From the NCBI RefSeq assembly GCF_009728145.1, contig NZ_WOCA01000014.1:1-64000 (forward strand): a stretch of DNA of 64,000 bases, written 5' to 3'. The DNA comes from Ornithinibacillus caprae. Its GTDB lineage: Bacteria; Bacillota; Bacilli; Bacillales; Amphibacillaceae. Below are positions 8,602 through 20,253 of the stretch, piece after piece. The first letter of the stretch is position 1; every line of letters begins with the position of its first letter. The notes beneath the pieces were generated by a model. The model saw only the letters and a program-made list of their open reading frames with translations. It made no database searches and was not told the origin of the DNA. A program made the position numbers and the translations under genes.

Positions 8602-9726
8602 TTAACTAATATAAACTCTTGGTACACGGCTATTAATCATACAAGGCACTTCATAGTTAATGGTATCTAAATAGTCCGCTATTTCATCTATTTCTATTTG
8701 ATTATTCTGCTGTTCTCCTATAAGGGTTACCTTTGTTCCTACCTTATATTCTTGGTCTAGCCGAATCATCATTTGATCCATGCAAACTCTTCCAACAACT
8801 GGCATTCTTTTTCCATCAACCAATACAAACGAACCCTGAAGCTTTCTATTCCAACCATCACCATATCCTATTGGAATGGTACCAATCCACTCGTCACCTT
8901 GAGTTATATACGTTTTCCCATAGCTGACACCTTCATCCTTTGGGATTCTCTTCACATGTATTAACCTACTATGTAAAGAAAATACCGGTTTTAACTTAAT
9001 CCTTTGTTCTGACTTAACAGTTTTTGAAGGATATAACCCATACATGGATATGCCAAAACGAATATAATTATGCATCTGTTTTGGAAAACGAATGGATGCA
9101 GCACTATTTCCAATGTGAATGGATACCGGCTTAGACCACAATTCATTAAACATATTTAATAATTTATTAAAACGTTTTTGTTGGTGATAAAAATACTGCA
9201 AATCTTCTTCATCTGCAGTAGCAAAGTGAGTGTACACTCCTTCTAATTCGATGTTTTTATTCTTTTTTAATAGCTGTAAAATATTCCTTAACTCTTGGTG
9301 AGATCGAATCCCTACTCTTCCCATTCCAGTATCCCACTTCATATGGAGTTTTAACGTATTGTCTAACGGGATTTGCATAACCTCTTCTAACCAATCTTGC
9401 TGAAAAAATGTGAGTGTAATATCATACTCTACTGCAATACTTACAAATGAAGGAGAAACCCATCCTAGCACGAGTATAGGAGCTTTTATTCCTCCTTCTC
9501 GTAATTTTATTCCTTCTTCCAAAAGAGCAACTGCCAGCACTTTTACACCTGATTCTAAAGCTTTTCTAGCAACCTCTACACTCCCATGTCCGTAAGCATC
9601 CGCTTTTACAACGGCAATAATATCACTTTGCTGTGGCAGCTTATTTCTTATTTGTTCTATATTATATTGTACTGCATTTAAATCAATTTCAGCCCATGTT
9701 GGTCTGTAAATCATCTGTTCTACCAC
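8602..9726 (-). CDS. alr: alanine racemase
   Basis: 374-aa PLP enzyme interconverting L- and D-alanine for peptidoglycan. The PLP lysine is Lys41 in VVKADAYGHG, and the second catalytic base Tyr lies in GVSYGKTY; the C-terminal RVCMDQMM segment is typical. GTG 9726 has AAAGGGG 9 nt upstream. It sits between a lipoprotein gene with its own terminator and the ndoAI-ndoA pair, the B. subtilis order. Confidence 0.96.
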   Translation of the reverse strand: MVEQMIYRPTWAEIDLNAVQYNIEQIRNKLPQQSDIIAVVKADAYGHGSVEVARKALESGVKVLAVALLEEGIKLREGGIKAPILVLGWVSPSFVSIAVEYDITLTFFQQDWLEEVMQIPLDNTLKLHMKWDTGMGRVGIRSHQELRNILQLLKKNKNIELEGVYTHFATADEEDLQYFYHQQKRFNKLLNMFNELWSKPVSIHIGNSAASIRFPKQMHNYIRFGISMYGLYPSKTVKSEQRIKLKPVFSLHSRLIHVKRIPKDEGVSYGKTYITQGDEWIGTIPIGYGDGWNRKLQGSFVLVDGKRMPVVGRVCMDQMMIRLDQEYKVGTKVTLIGEQQNNQIEIDEIADYLDTINYEVPCMINSRVPRVYIS

Positions 9727-9780
9727 AACAAGTTGCCCCTTTCGTAACCTTTTTATCTATTATACATGTGTTAAAGGAAA

Positions 9781-9815
9781 AATAAAAAGCAGACCCCCTC
9801 CACTTTGAGTCTGCT
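9781..9815 (-). terminator. terminator after the LolA-like lipoprotein gene
   Basis: AGCAGACTC ... GGGTCTGCT on the minus strand, followed by TTTTTATT. Confidence 0.75.
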
Positions 9816-9830
9816 CTATTCCATCTCATC

Positions 9831-10853
9831 TTACTTCACTTCTGTTCCTACAACAGATTGCGCAACTTCAATTAATTCCTCTCTCGTTAATTGGTCACTT
9901 GCTAAATAGAAGTTCATTCCTTGATAATCCCATTCAACTGCATTTTCTGAAAGGGCACCGACCGCATGTCCTAAATTAACGATGTCTCCATTAACTTCTT
10001 GTGGAGAGGAGAGCGTTGGTACAGTATTCCGCTTCTCTTGCACAAGCGTGAAGTTCTTTTCTCCAGTATACGTTGAAATAACACGTTTTCCATCTTCGAT
10101 ATCTTCTTCGATTCGGTCTGTTAACTCTGCTCCTACAGTATTATTTGGTACTACCACAGCAAACGTTTCATCGCTTACATCCCCTGATACAGGAACATCC
10201 TCAGAAGCAGCGGCAGTTTCCATAATTGCATCAATTTCAAAATCAGTCTCTTCAAATGTTGGATTTAATTCGAAATTAGAGAAACTTACCTCTACTAAAG
10301 CATTCTTATCTTTATCTAATATTTTCACTAAAACTGGCGTATAGCTTTTTTTGTCAATATATATTTCTTGGAACGGCAAGTTATTATTGCTTTGATAGTT
10401 CGTTTTAGCATGGAAAATATATTCGTTTTCTGTTGCTTCAAATTCCACTTCATCATCCGATATGATATCACTTACTAAAGATTGATATAAATATGGTTGA
10501 CTACTATTTTCTGGCCATTCCGACTGAAACTTAAAGCTCTTATTTAACTCCGGTGTGAGAACAAAAACACCATCTTCATTTTTTAAAATGATTTGGCTTT
10601 CTTTGTCTGATTCATCATTTGATAGTGTTACTCGATAAAAGTCTTCCTTCTTATGCCATACTTCAATATCAAAAGACTGTTCCTCTTGCCCTGTGTTCAT
10701 CTTCATTTGGGCATTTGTTTTATAACCGCTTAATTCTTCCATATTTTTTTGCAATTCATCTACTACATCTTCTTGTGATTTCTCACCACAAGCTGAAAGG
10801 ATTAATACTAAGCCTAAGAAAATGCTTATCCAAATACTTGATTTTTTAGTCAT
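9831..10853 (-). CDS. LolA-like outer-layer lipoprotein (YdcC family)
   Basis: 340-aa predicted lipoprotein: positively charged N-terminus, hydrophobic stretch, and lipobox ILSAC (Cys22). The rest is rich in beta-strand-like polar sequence, matching the LolA/YdcC fold, with a C-terminal segment (LVQEKRNTVPTLSSPQEVNG) resembling DUF4367. ATG 10853 is preferred over 10859 by ribosome-site spacing (8 versus 2 nt). B. subtilis YdcC has been linked to sporulation; a role in handling membrane lipids is only inferred from the fold. Its neighbours nnr and acpS match the B. subtilis ydcC neighbourhood. Confidence 0.85.
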   Translation of the reverse strand: MTKKSSIWISIFLGLVLILSACGEKSQEDVVDELQKNMEELSGYKTNAQMKMNTGQEEQSFDIEVWHKKEDFYRVTLSNDESDKESQIILKNEDGVFVLTPELNKSFKFQSEWPENSSQPYLYQSLVSDIISDDEVEFEATENEYIFHAKTNYQSNNNLPFQEIYIDKKSYTPVLVKILDKDKNALVEVSFSNFELNPTFEETDFEIDAIMETAAASEDVPVSGDVSDETFAVVVPNNTVGAELTDRIEEDIEDGKRVISTYTGEKNFTLVQEKRNTVPTLSSPQEVNGDIVNLGHAVGALSENAVEWDYQGMNFYLASDQLTREELIEVAQSVVGTEVK

Positions 10854-10944
10854 GGACATATCTCCCTTGTTCTAGGTTACATACAAGTGAAACCTACCTA
10901 CAAATAGATTCCTTTTAACAAAGGGAACGGAACGATTATCACCA

Positions 10945-12468
10945 TTATCGAAATGTATACGTACGATACACCTTGGAAATCCCATCGATTACATCGGTAG
11001 CCATTAAATCACGCTCTGAATTAGAATCATTCACTTGTAAGTCAGCTGACCTTCCATGAAGATAACAAGCATTACATATAGCACGAAAAACTGGCTGTCC
11101 TTGCATGACCATTGCTAAACTGATTCCAGTAAGCACATCCCCACTCCCGCCTTTTGCAAGACCTGGGTTACCAGTTATATTTACCGCTTGCTCTTTAGTT
11201 GGTGCTGTAATAATGGTATATTTCCCTTTTAACACCAAAAATACATTGTACTCTCTTGCAAACTCAAGAGAATATCGGAAAGGATTTACTAATAGATCAG
11301 ATACCGTAATATCAAGTAGTCTTGCCATTTCGCCTGGATGAGGCGTTAAGATCGTAGGTTTTGTTCTTTGTTTTAGTACGGAAAGTTCATTTTTAATATG
11401 ATACAATCCATCTGCGTCAATAATTAACGGGCATTGCGCATCATGTACAATTCGCTTTACAAGCTTTCTCGTTTGAGGCTCTCGTCCTAATCCTACTCCG
11501 ATTGCAATGGCATCAAAATTGTGGAAAGGGATTTCTGTTTCATCCGTTAAAAAGCCATTTGTTTCAGCCAAAAATTGAAAGGTTGCTTCAAAGCATTGAG
11601 ATGCGATAATGCTTGCCACATCCTTGGAAGTACCAATGGATATAAGACCTGCACCAGCTCTTAATGCAGCCTTAGCAGACATTCCGACCGCTCCAGGCAT
11701 TTCACTGTTTCCACCTACTACTAATCCTCTACCATGGTTTCCTTTATGGGCAAACGGTTTTCTCTTAGGCAAGGATTCCACAAATGCTCTCTCCGTGGAT
11801 AAAACTCTACGGACATTTGTCTGAAATGCCTGTAATGGAATACCGATCGTTACGACCTCCCACTCACCATAGTAACTAGAAGTATGCTGTAGAAAAGCAC
11901 TTATTTTTGGAGCTTCGATAACAACCGTATAATCGGCTTGTACCGAAACAAAGTCTTTTAATCCCTCATCTGCTGGAAGCCCAGACGGGATATCAACAGA
12001 AATAACGTATGCTTCTATGTTGTTAATCATGGAAACCATTGTTGCAAAAGGTTCACGTAGTTTTCCTGTTATTCCGATACCAAACATAGCATCAATAATT
12101 ACATCTGTATCCGCCAAATGTTTAGATAGATCCGCATGGTTACTTACCGTATTAACTTTTCCACCAAACTTTATATAGATTTGTTTGTGGACGAGTGCAT
12201 CCCCTTTAATCTTTTCATCAGGTACGACTTGTACTACGGAAACGTGATACTGATTATTTTGTAGCGTTCTAGCAATAACAAAACCGTCTCCCCCATTATT
12301 CCCCGAACCAACAATTACTTTTATTCGATCTTTTTCACCTACTTTACGAACTACTTTCTCATAAATAGCCCTTCCGGCATTCTCCATTAATAACTTTCCT
12401 TCTAAACCGATCTCACTAATGGTGTAATGGTCAATATCGTACATTTCTTTTGCGGTGACAATAAACAC
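10945..12468 (-). CDS. nnr: bifunctional NAD(P)H-hydrate epimerase / ADP-dependent NAD(P)H-hydrate dehydratase
   Basis: 507-aa repair enzyme for hydrated NADH/NADPH. The N-terminal YjeF_N epimerase half (about 1-210) contains GSGNNGGDGFVIARTL; the C-terminal ribokinase-like dehydratase half contains LTPHPGEMARLL, VLKGKYTIITAP and GNPGLAKGGSGDVLTGI. GTG 12468 has GGAGG 7 nt upstream, whereas the ATG 7 codons earlier overlaps that site. B. subtilis carries the two activities as separate genes; the fused form is common in other firmicutes. Confidence 0.94.
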   Translation of the reverse strand: MFIVTAKEMYDIDHYTISEIGLEGKLLMENAGRAIYEKVVRKVGEKDRIKVIVGSGNNGGDGFVIARTLQNNQYHVSVVQVVPDEKIKGDALVHKQIYIKFGGKVNTVSNHADLSKHLADTDVIIDAMFGIGITGKLREPFATMVSMINNIEAYVISVDIPSGLPADEGLKDFVSVQADYTVVIEAPKISAFLQHTSSYYGEWEVVTIGIPLQAFQTNVRRVLSTERAFVESLPKRKPFAHKGNHGRGLVVGGNSEMPGAVGMSAKAALRAGAGLISIGTSKDVASIIASQCFEATFQFLAETNGFLTDETEIPFHNFDAIAIGVGLGREPQTRKLVKRIVHDAQCPLIIDADGLYHIKNELSVLKQRTKPTILTPHPGEMARLLDITVSDLLVNPFRYSLEFAREYNVFLVLKGKYTIITAPTKEQAVNITGNPGLAKGGSGDVLTGISLAMVMQGQPVFRAICNACYLHGRSADLQVNDSNSERDLMATDVIDGISKVYRTYTFR

Positions 12469-12534
12469 TTTGTTCCCTCCTACCCGCACTAAAATATATG
12501 AGACAACCCTTTTAATTATGCAGAACCTATTAGA

Positions 12535-12891
12535 TTAATCTTCTATTATTACTTGTGCAACAACATACTCTTTACTATGGCTAATGGATATAAAAATTTG
12601 TTCAGCGTCATATCCACTCACTGTAATTGTTGGGGCACCTTGTTCATTTGGAAGAATTTCAATATCCGCAAAACTTAACCTACCTATCCCGGTTCCAGTT
12701 GCCTTCGCAAATGCTTCTTTTCCAGCAAATCTTCCAGCTAGAAATTCTACTTTTCTCGATTCACTATTTAAAGTCATAAAATATTCTTTTTCTCTATTTG
12801 TAAGAATCCGATCTGCAAATCGATTGTTTTTCTGAATACTTTCCTTAATCCTTATTAGTTCAATAATATCAATTCCGATTCCTTTAATCAT
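12535..12891 (-). CDS. acpS: holo-[acyl-carrier-protein] synthase
   Basis: 118-aa phosphopantetheinyl transferase that activates ACP for fatty-acid synthesis. The signature motifs [12 protein letters not shown] (metal-binding Asp) and [16 protein letters not shown] are intact, and [15 protein letters not shown] closes the fold. ATG with AGGAG 7 nt upstream. Followed by nnr at a 66-nt gap, probably one transcript. Confidence 0.96.
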   Translation of the reverse strand: MIKGIGIDIIELIRIKESIQKNNRFADRILTNREKEYFMTLNSESRKVEFLAGRFAGKEAFAKATGTGIGRLSFADIEILPNEQGAPTITVSGYDAEQIFISISHSKEYVVAQVIIED

Positions 12892-13060
12892 ATGTATACT
12901 CCTATCATTTTACTTCTTATAAAAGCATATATTTGTATTTAACCACTGTATTTTAGTAATCTTAGAGTGGTAATACTATTCTTATCATAACCTACAAAAT
13001 CTATTGTACAAACAATCGAATTCCTTTTAAAAATATATTTTTCACGAGAGGGGGACATTT

Positions 13061-13828
13061 ATGTTTATTAGAACCGAACGAAGTTTAAAAGAATTTATGC
13101 AATTTTATCCTATTGTTTCCACACTGGTGATTATTCACCTTGCTTTATGGATTCTCATTCATTTTTTGCAGTTACCTTTTGGAATCCAACTATATCAATG
13201 GGGTGCTGGAAACAATTTCTTTATCACGATGGGAGAATATTGGCGCCTCATCACACCAATCTTTCTTCACGTCGATTTGATGCACACTCTTTTTAACTCC
13301 TTTGCACTCGTATTATTCGGTCCTGCATTAGAACAAATGCTAGGGAAATTTAAATTTATTTTCGCTTATCTAGGAGCAGGTATAATCGGAAATCTAGGTT
13401 CATACCTATTTGGACCGGAGTTTTATACACATGTTGGTGCATCTGGGGCTATCTATGGAATCTTTGGAATTTATATTTTTATGGTAGCTTTTCGAAAGCA
13501 TTTAATTGATACTGGAAACTCGCAAATCATTACCACTATCTTTATCATTGGGCTAGTTATGACATTTATCCAGCCTAACATTAATATTTATGGTCATATT
13601 TTTGGGTTCATTGGGGGCTTTATACTGGCATCTGTTGTTCTAATTAATGCAAAACCCTATTCTCCATGGAGAAACCAACGCTTTCGTGATGATAGTGAGA
13701 TTCAATTCGATCCAAACCGGTGGAATAAAAAAAGATTTCCTAAAAAATTCAAGAAGAACTTCCTGTGGATTATAATAGCCGTTCTTGTTCTACTAGGACT
13801 ACTAAGTCGGTTAGGTATTTTTTATTAG
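13061..13828 (+). CDS. rhomboid family intramembrane serine protease (YdcA-like)
   Basis: 255-aa polytopic membrane protein with about six to seven hydrophobic segments. The catalytic dyad is visible: Ser128 in GASGAIYG and His179 in IYGHIFGFIGG, with HTLFNS (His75, Asn79) forming the oxyanion region. A basic tail (WNKKRFPKKFKKNF) precedes a last hydrophobic helix. GAGGGGG lies 6 nt before the ATG. Divergent from acpS, as ydcA is in B. subtilis. Substrates unknown. Confidence 0.9.
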   Translation: MFIRTERSLKEFMQFYPIVSTLVIIHLALWILIHFLQLPFGIQLYQWGAGNNFFITMGEYWRLITPIFLHVDLMHTLFNSFALVLFGPALEQMLGKFKFIFAYLGAGIIGNLGSYLFGPEFYTHVGASGAIYGIFGIYIFMVAFRKHLIDTGNSQIITTIFIIGLVMTFIQPNINIYGHIFGFIGGFILASVVLINAKPYSPWRNQRFRDDSEIQFDPNRWNKKRFPKKFKKNFLWIIIAVLVLLGLLSRLGIFY

Positions 13829-14004
13829 ATTAAAGAGACTGTTACAAAACAAGATCACCCCATTTCAAAGCGAATGTTGCAGGGGCAGTAAGCATAGAAT
13901 GTTATTTTTTCAGCTAGATCTTAGTTCGTAGTTGATGTAAAAAAGCGCAGTAACTAATGGTATGAAACTAGGATAAATTTAAGAAGTAATGTACTGGTCT
14001 CGAC

Positions 14005-14310
14005 ATCGCTCCGAAAATAGATTTCGCTTTCCGCGGGCGGCTGGTGAGCTTCCTCGTGCTTTCGCACTGCGGGATCTCACCTCCCGTGTCCGAAGATCCC
14101 GCAGGAAGGTGATTTTTCTTCAGAGGAAGCTTGGGCCGTGCCCGATGCAAAGTAGACACTGTGAAAGTGACTGCAAGGAGATTGAACAGATGTCGCCCTT
14201 GTACTGGAAGTGAAAGCGAAGTATTCTGCCGTAGCGATGTTATAGCAGTCGTTTCAAAGAAGCGGGAGAAAGTAAATCCATACGAAAGTTACTTCGCAGT
14301 TTATACAAAA
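14005..14310. repeat. GC-rich intergenic element, probable dispersed Bacillaceae repeat
   Basis: In a 585-bp gene-free stretch between convergent genes lies a block of about 65% G+C (counted by eye over 82 bp from 14029) in an otherwise AT-rich region. It contains CTTTCCGCGGGCGGC, a GTGC-TTTC-GCAC hairpin nested within GGTGAG...CTCACC, and GATCCCGCAGGAAGG. I recognise this CGCTTTCCGCGGGCG ... TCCCGCAGGA pattern from many Bacillaceae intergenic regions. The edges are approximate. Short frames across it have no ribosome sites and are not called genes. Confidence 0.5.
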
Positions 14311-14343
14311 TTGGCAACAAAGTATAAAAAACAGCTCAAATGA

Positions 14344-14384
14344 AAAAGCCGATCTAATTCGTATTGAATCATAGTCCGGCTTTT
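14344..14384. terminator. bidirectional terminator
   Basis: AAAAGCCG ... CGGCTTTT hairpin between the end of the rhomboid/repeat region (plus) and ydbT (minus). The A and T tracts serve both directions. Confidence 0.65.
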
Positions 14385-14414
14385 CCTTAACTAAAATACT
14401 ATTCTCTCATCCGC

Positions 14415-15833
14415 TTATTTTCGATAGGAATACCAATCAGCTAATACATCTGTATTTGATTCATCAAGATCCTTCAGTTTATAGTGCTTTCCAACACCTA
14501 ATTTTCCAACGATTGATAAACTAATGGTTGCCAATCGGTTGAACTTCTGTATTTTATGTTGTTTCTTCTCAAAGGCTTGAATACGTTTATGAAAGATGAT
14601 AACGGTATTTTTATTAAGAACCCGGAACCGTACCGTTAACCGTTTATCCTCTGTTAATATTCCACCATCCTTATATCGTAACAAACCTAAATATAAGCTC
14701 CCTACTAATAAAACAATAGGAACCCAACTAAATTGGGGATAAAAGTAAATGGCTACTCCAGCTAATATAACAAACGGTACAATTGACCGAAGCACATAGA
14801 ACTTTCGCGCTCGCTTCGGTAATGGTTGTAGTTGTTTATTAGTCGGCTTATGTGTTGGCAAGAACTTCTCTAAAAACCCCTCTACTTCATTCGCCTTTAA
14901 AATTGGGAAAAGTACTGTTGAAAATTCCTCACCTTGATCTAATGAACCTCCAGCAACCTCCGCATAGACTGTAACAAACCCTAATGGTTGTCTAATTACA
15001 CTTTCTTGCATTCCAACCGCTTGAATTCGTTTTAATGGAATTGTAATTTGCTTTTTTTCTAATAAACCACGAGTAATAAATAATTCATCTTCATGTTTAG
15101 TGATTGTAAAATTTCCATATTTAATCATTGTTCCAGCTATTCCTAACAGCCACAGCATGAGGAGTATAACCATTACTAAAAATACGATAATAGCTAAACC
15201 AAGCCCTATTACCCATTCATATGTATTGTTATAGAAATCATCAGGTATAAATTGCTCCAGCTCTGAAAAACCAAATGCTGCTATAGCTAACATTACCCCA
15301 ATACTCCCTGAGGTAGAACCTGCTATAAATAAACGCTTCTTTGATATCTTCTGTGATGGATACTCTTCTATTTCTGATTCTTCTATAGAAGTTGAACGTA
15401 CAGATTTTAATTCCCGACGGATCTGTTCACCATCCTGTAAAGTTACCGCCTTCAAAGAAGCCTCTGCATTCATTCCACTTCCGGCAGTTTCAATTTGAAC
15501 CTTCACTAGCTTAAATAACCGGTGAATAACTCCAGCTGTTAAATCAATCGATTGAATACGATTTTTCGATATAAACCTTTTCTTTCGAATAAAAATTCCA
15601 TACTCAATTCGAAGCTCATCCTCAACAATTCTATATGTAAAGCGATACCATGATAAAACACTTATCGTGATAAACAAAACGACTAAAGCAGATAAAACTA
15701 AGCTAAAATATAAAAATGATTCTCCTTTAAACGTAATAAAACCTAATATGATTAGAAAAATCGACTCTCTAATTGTTCGAATAAAATTAAATAAAATGGT
15801 AGCTGGATGTAATCTATGCGGTTTAGACATCAT
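14415..15833 (-). CDS. bPH2-domain membrane protein (YdbT-like)
   Basis: 472-aa membrane protein with three bacterial PH (bPH2/DUF304) domains between pairs of membrane helices: first RFTYRIVEDELRIEYGIF, second NFTITKHEDELFITRGLL, third near the C-terminus (RFRVLNKNTVIIFHKRI). The ribosome site GGTGG precedes a run ATG-AAG-ATG-ATG; ATG 15833 is chosen on spacing, and an upstream in-frame ATG at 15884 lies well inside ydbS. It overlaps ydbS by 11 nt, so the two are coupled. In B. subtilis ydbS-ydbT are implicated in resistance to antimicrobial peptides; that role is transferred by homology only. Confidence 0.87.
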   Translation of the reverse strand: MMSKPHRLHPATILFNFIRTIRESIFLIILGFITFKGESFLYFSLVLSALVVLFITISVLSWYRFTYRIVEDELRIEYGIFIRKKRFISKNRIQSIDLTAGVIHRLFKLVKVQIETAGSGMNAEASLKAVTLQDGEQIRRELKSVRSTSIEESEIEEYPSQKISKKRLFIAGSTSGSIGVMLAIAAFGFSELEQFIPDDFYNNTYEWVIGLGLAIIVFLVMVILLMLWLLGIAGTMIKYGNFTITKHEDELFITRGLLEKKQITIPLKRIQAVGMQESVIRQPLGFVTVYAEVAGGSLDQGEEFSTVLFPILKANEVEGFLEKFLPTHKPTNKQLQPLPKRARKFYVLRSIVPFVILAGVAIYFYPQFSWVPIVLLVGSLYLGLLRYKDGGILTEDKRLTVRFRVLNKNTVIIFHKRIQAFEKKQHKIQKFNRLATISLSIVGKLGVGKHYKLKDLDESNTDVLADWYSYRK

Positions 15834-16305
15834 CTTCATCCACCCTTGCCAAAGCAGAAATCCTATCCCTAAGTTCGGAAGCATCCTCTTCTAATAATGC
15901 TGGTATCTCATGTGTTGTAGCAGCTGTTGAAATGGTAACACTAGCCAAATTATATCTTTTTAAGATCGGCCCTTGTTTAGTATCTACATGCTGAACACGA
16001 ATCATCGGGACGAGTGTTCTCGAAACAATAAGAATACCATGTTGAATATAAATTTCCTGTTCAAAAACCTCATATCGCCATCTTCTCCACCTGAGTTTTG
16101 GCAAAATCACCACAAAAAACACGGTACTTAAAACACTTACAATGAATGCAATCAACACAATCCATACGGACCAATCAAAAACAAAATATAGTACTCCTAG
16201 CGATATTGTAACCAACCATACAATTCCTTCTCCTAGTAAAGCGGTGATCCTCCACGCTTTTATTGCATCCTTTGCTATTGTATTACTAGGTGGCTGTCTC
16301 ATCAT
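15823..16305 (-). CDS. bPH2-domain membrane protein (YdbS-like)
   Basis: 160-aa protein with two hydrophobic helices (about residues 24-65) followed by one bPH2 domain (WRYEVFEQEIYIQHGILIV, RVQHVDTKQGPILKR). Tandem ATG-ATG with GGAGG 6 nt upstream sets the start at 16305; an upstream ATG (16323) has no ribosome site. Partner of the following YdbT-like gene. Confidence 0.87.
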   Translation of the reverse strand: MMRQPPSNTIAKDAIKAWRITALLGEGIVWLVTISLGVLYFVFDWSVWIVLIAFIVSVLSTVFFVVILPKLRWRRWRYEVFEQEIYIQHGILIVSRTLVPMIRVQHVDTKQGPILKRYNLASVTISTAATTHEIPALLEEDASELRDRISALARVDEDDV

Positions 16306-16368
16306 TAATAACCTCCAATCCAATACTATTTACGTATAAGTATATAATTAAGATTCATGAAACTAATA

Positions 16369-16400
16369 GAAAAAAGCCCCTTTTTATGTAGGAGCTTTTG
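16369..16400 (-). terminator. terminator after cshA
   Basis: AAAGCTCC ... GGGGCTTT followed by TTTTC on the minus strand. Confidence 0.65.
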
Positions 16401-16417
16401 TTCATGTTTGTATGATC

Positions 16418-18367
<1,950 letters not shown>

Positions 18368-19273
18368 ATGAGGCTACCTCCCGTTAATCCATATTTTGCT
18401 GTAGTTATTGGTGTAATATCTATTTCTACATCAGCTATCTTCGTAAAATTAGCTGAAAATGCACCCGCTGCAATCATTGCTAATTACCGCTTACTTTTTG
18501 CCGTATTACTAATGACACCAGTAATCCTGTTGAAATACCGGCATGAATTTCGGATGATCCAAAAAAGGGACTGGATCCTTTCTACATTTGCTGGTATCTT
18601 CTTAGCATTTCATTTTATTTTCTGGTTTGAATCATTAAATTATACATCTGTCGCAAGTTCTGTGGTTCTAGTTAGCCTACAACCAATTTTCGCGTTTCTA
18701 GGGACCTATCTGTTTTTTAAGGAGCGGTTTTCACCTGGAGCAATTATTAGTATGATTATTGCTTTACTAGGCAGTTTCATTATAAGTTGGGGCGACTTTC
18801 AAATAAGTGGGGTTGCACTTTTCGGTGATATTTTAGCTCTTTTAGGAGCTATTATGGTTACTGCTTACTTTCTTATGGGACAATCTGTTCGAAAGCGTCT
18901 ATCTTTAATGACATATACGTTTGTGGTTTATGGGATTAGTAGTTTGACTCTGATTTTTTATAATATTGTGCTACAAAATCCATTTACCGGATACTCAAGT
19001 AACCATTGGTTACTATTCTTAGCACTAGCAATTATTCCGACATTTTTGGGACATACTTTATTTAACTGGGCATTAAAATGGTTAAGTACCTCTACAATAT
19101 CTATGGGAGTTATATTAGAACCCATAGGTGCCTCTATTTTAGCCTATTTCATATTAGGTGAGAAAATTACCTGGTCACAATGGCTCGGAGGCACCATTGT
19201 TGTATTTGGTTTATTCTTATTTGTTTTAAGTACAACTCGTAAAGCAAACGTAACCATTTCACATAAAAGCTGA
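18368..19273 (+). CDS. EamA/DMT superfamily permease
   Basis: 301-aa membrane protein with about ten hydrophobic helices arranged as two EamA repeats (about 10-145 and 155-290). Typical features are the N-terminal SISTSAIFVKLA and the helix-4 motif SVVLVSLQPIFAFLG, with EPIGASILAYFILGE in the second repeat. AAGGAG 8 nt before ATG. These carriers export or import amino acids or other metabolites; the substrate cannot be read from sequence. Confidence 0.9.
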   Translation: MRLPPVNPYFAVVIGVISISTSAIFVKLAENAPAAIIANYRLLFAVLLMTPVILLKYRHEFRMIQKRDWILSTFAGIFLAFHFIFWFESLNYTSVASSVVLVSLQPIFAFLGTYLFFKERFSPGAIISMIIALLGSFIISWGDFQISGVALFGDILALLGAIMVTAYFLMGQSVRKRLSLMTYTFVVYGISSLTLIFYNIVLQNPFTGYSSNHWLLFLALAIIPTFLGHTLFNWALKWLSTSTISMGVILEPIGASILAYFILGEKITWSQWLGGTIVVFGLFLFVLSTTRKANVTISHKS

Positions 19274-19347
19274 TTTTCAACAAAGCTATATAAACTCTAG
19301 CTATAAACTGGTATACTAACATTAATTAAATAGAAGTAGGTGAAGGA

Positions 19348-20202
19348 ATGGACTTTCAATTAATGACCGATGGTGGTGCAGATATTCCAAAACGTTTAAC
19401 AGAAACTGTTGACATCATTGTTGTTCCACTTTATTTACATTTTAAGGATGAACAATATCAAACTGGAGTAACTATTGATATTCCCACTTATTATAAGAAG
19501 ATTGAGGAAACAAAGGAATTACCTCGTTCCTCAGCTCCAAGTCCGAATGATTTCTATGAGGCATATAAACAAGTTGACCCAAGAAGACCAATTATAATGC
19601 TCAGCTTATCAAAAGGATTAAGCAGTACATATGAAAATGCCGTAACCGGTAAAAACATGTTATTAGAAGAAGAGCCCGAGCGTAAAATTGAAGTTATTAA
19701 TACGAAAACTGCTTCCTGTGGGCAAGCTTTATTATTACATGAAGCAACTCAAAAAATAAAAGAAGGTCTTTCTTTTGAAGAACTCGTAATCCACTTAAAC
19801 GAGAGAACAGAACAAACAACAACACTTTTCGTTTTAAAAACACTCGAAAACTTAGTACTTGGTGGTCGTCTAGATAGAGTAAAAGGCACATTAGCAAAAA
19901 CCTTAAACATTAAATTACTAATGAAAGCTAGTGATGAAGGAACAATTGAAGTATCCGAAAAGGTACGTGGAGATAAAAAGTCGATCCGCCGATTTGTCGA
20001 GCAAATTGGAGAATATACCAAGAACGTAGAAGATAAAGTGATTATGATGACACATTGCAATGCAGAAGATCGTGCAATGAAGGTTCTTAAAGATATGACA
20101 GATAACTATCCATTTAAGGATTCGTTTTTAACGGAAACAGGTCCGTTAATCTCAACATATGGTGGACAAGGTGCATTAGTTATTTCCTTCTTTAAGGATT
20201 AG
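19348..20202 (+). CDS. DegV family fatty-acid-binding protein
   Basis: 284-aa cytoplasmic DegV protein. The N-terminal motif TDGGADIP, the SAPSPNDFYEAY segment and LETLENLVLGGRLDR-like helix (here LKTLENLVLGGRLDR) are characteristic. Members such as FakB bind single fatty acids for phosphorylation by FakA; which role this paralogue plays is unknown. 74 nt after the transporter gene, possibly cotranscribed. Confidence 0.9.
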   Translation: MDFQLMTDGGADIPKRLTETVDIIVVPLYLHFKDEQYQTGVTIDIPTYYKKIEETKELPRSSAPSPNDFYEAYKQVDPRRPIIMLSLSKGLSSTYENAVTGKNMLLEEEPERKIEVINTKTASCGQALLLHEATQKIKEGLSFEELVIHLNERTEQTTTLFVLKTLENLVLGGRLDRVKGTLAKTLNIKLLMKASDEGTIEVSEKVRGDKKSIRRFVEQIGEYTKNVEDKVIMMTHCNAEDRAMKVLKDMTDNYPFKDSFLTETGPLISTYGGQGALVISFFKD

Positions 20203-20221
20203 AAAACTAAAGCAGGATAAA

Positions 20222-20253
20222 GAAGAGATCGGCAATTAGTTGCCGACCTCTTC
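20222..20253. terminator. bidirectional terminator
   Basis: Near-perfect 14-bp stem GAAGAGaTCGGCAA / TTGCCGAcCTCTTC between convergent degV and esterase genes. Confidence 0.7.

Noticed and set aside
13968-14343. Small frames across the GC-rich element
   Set aside because: No ribosome sites, overlapping on both strands, composition explained by the repeat.
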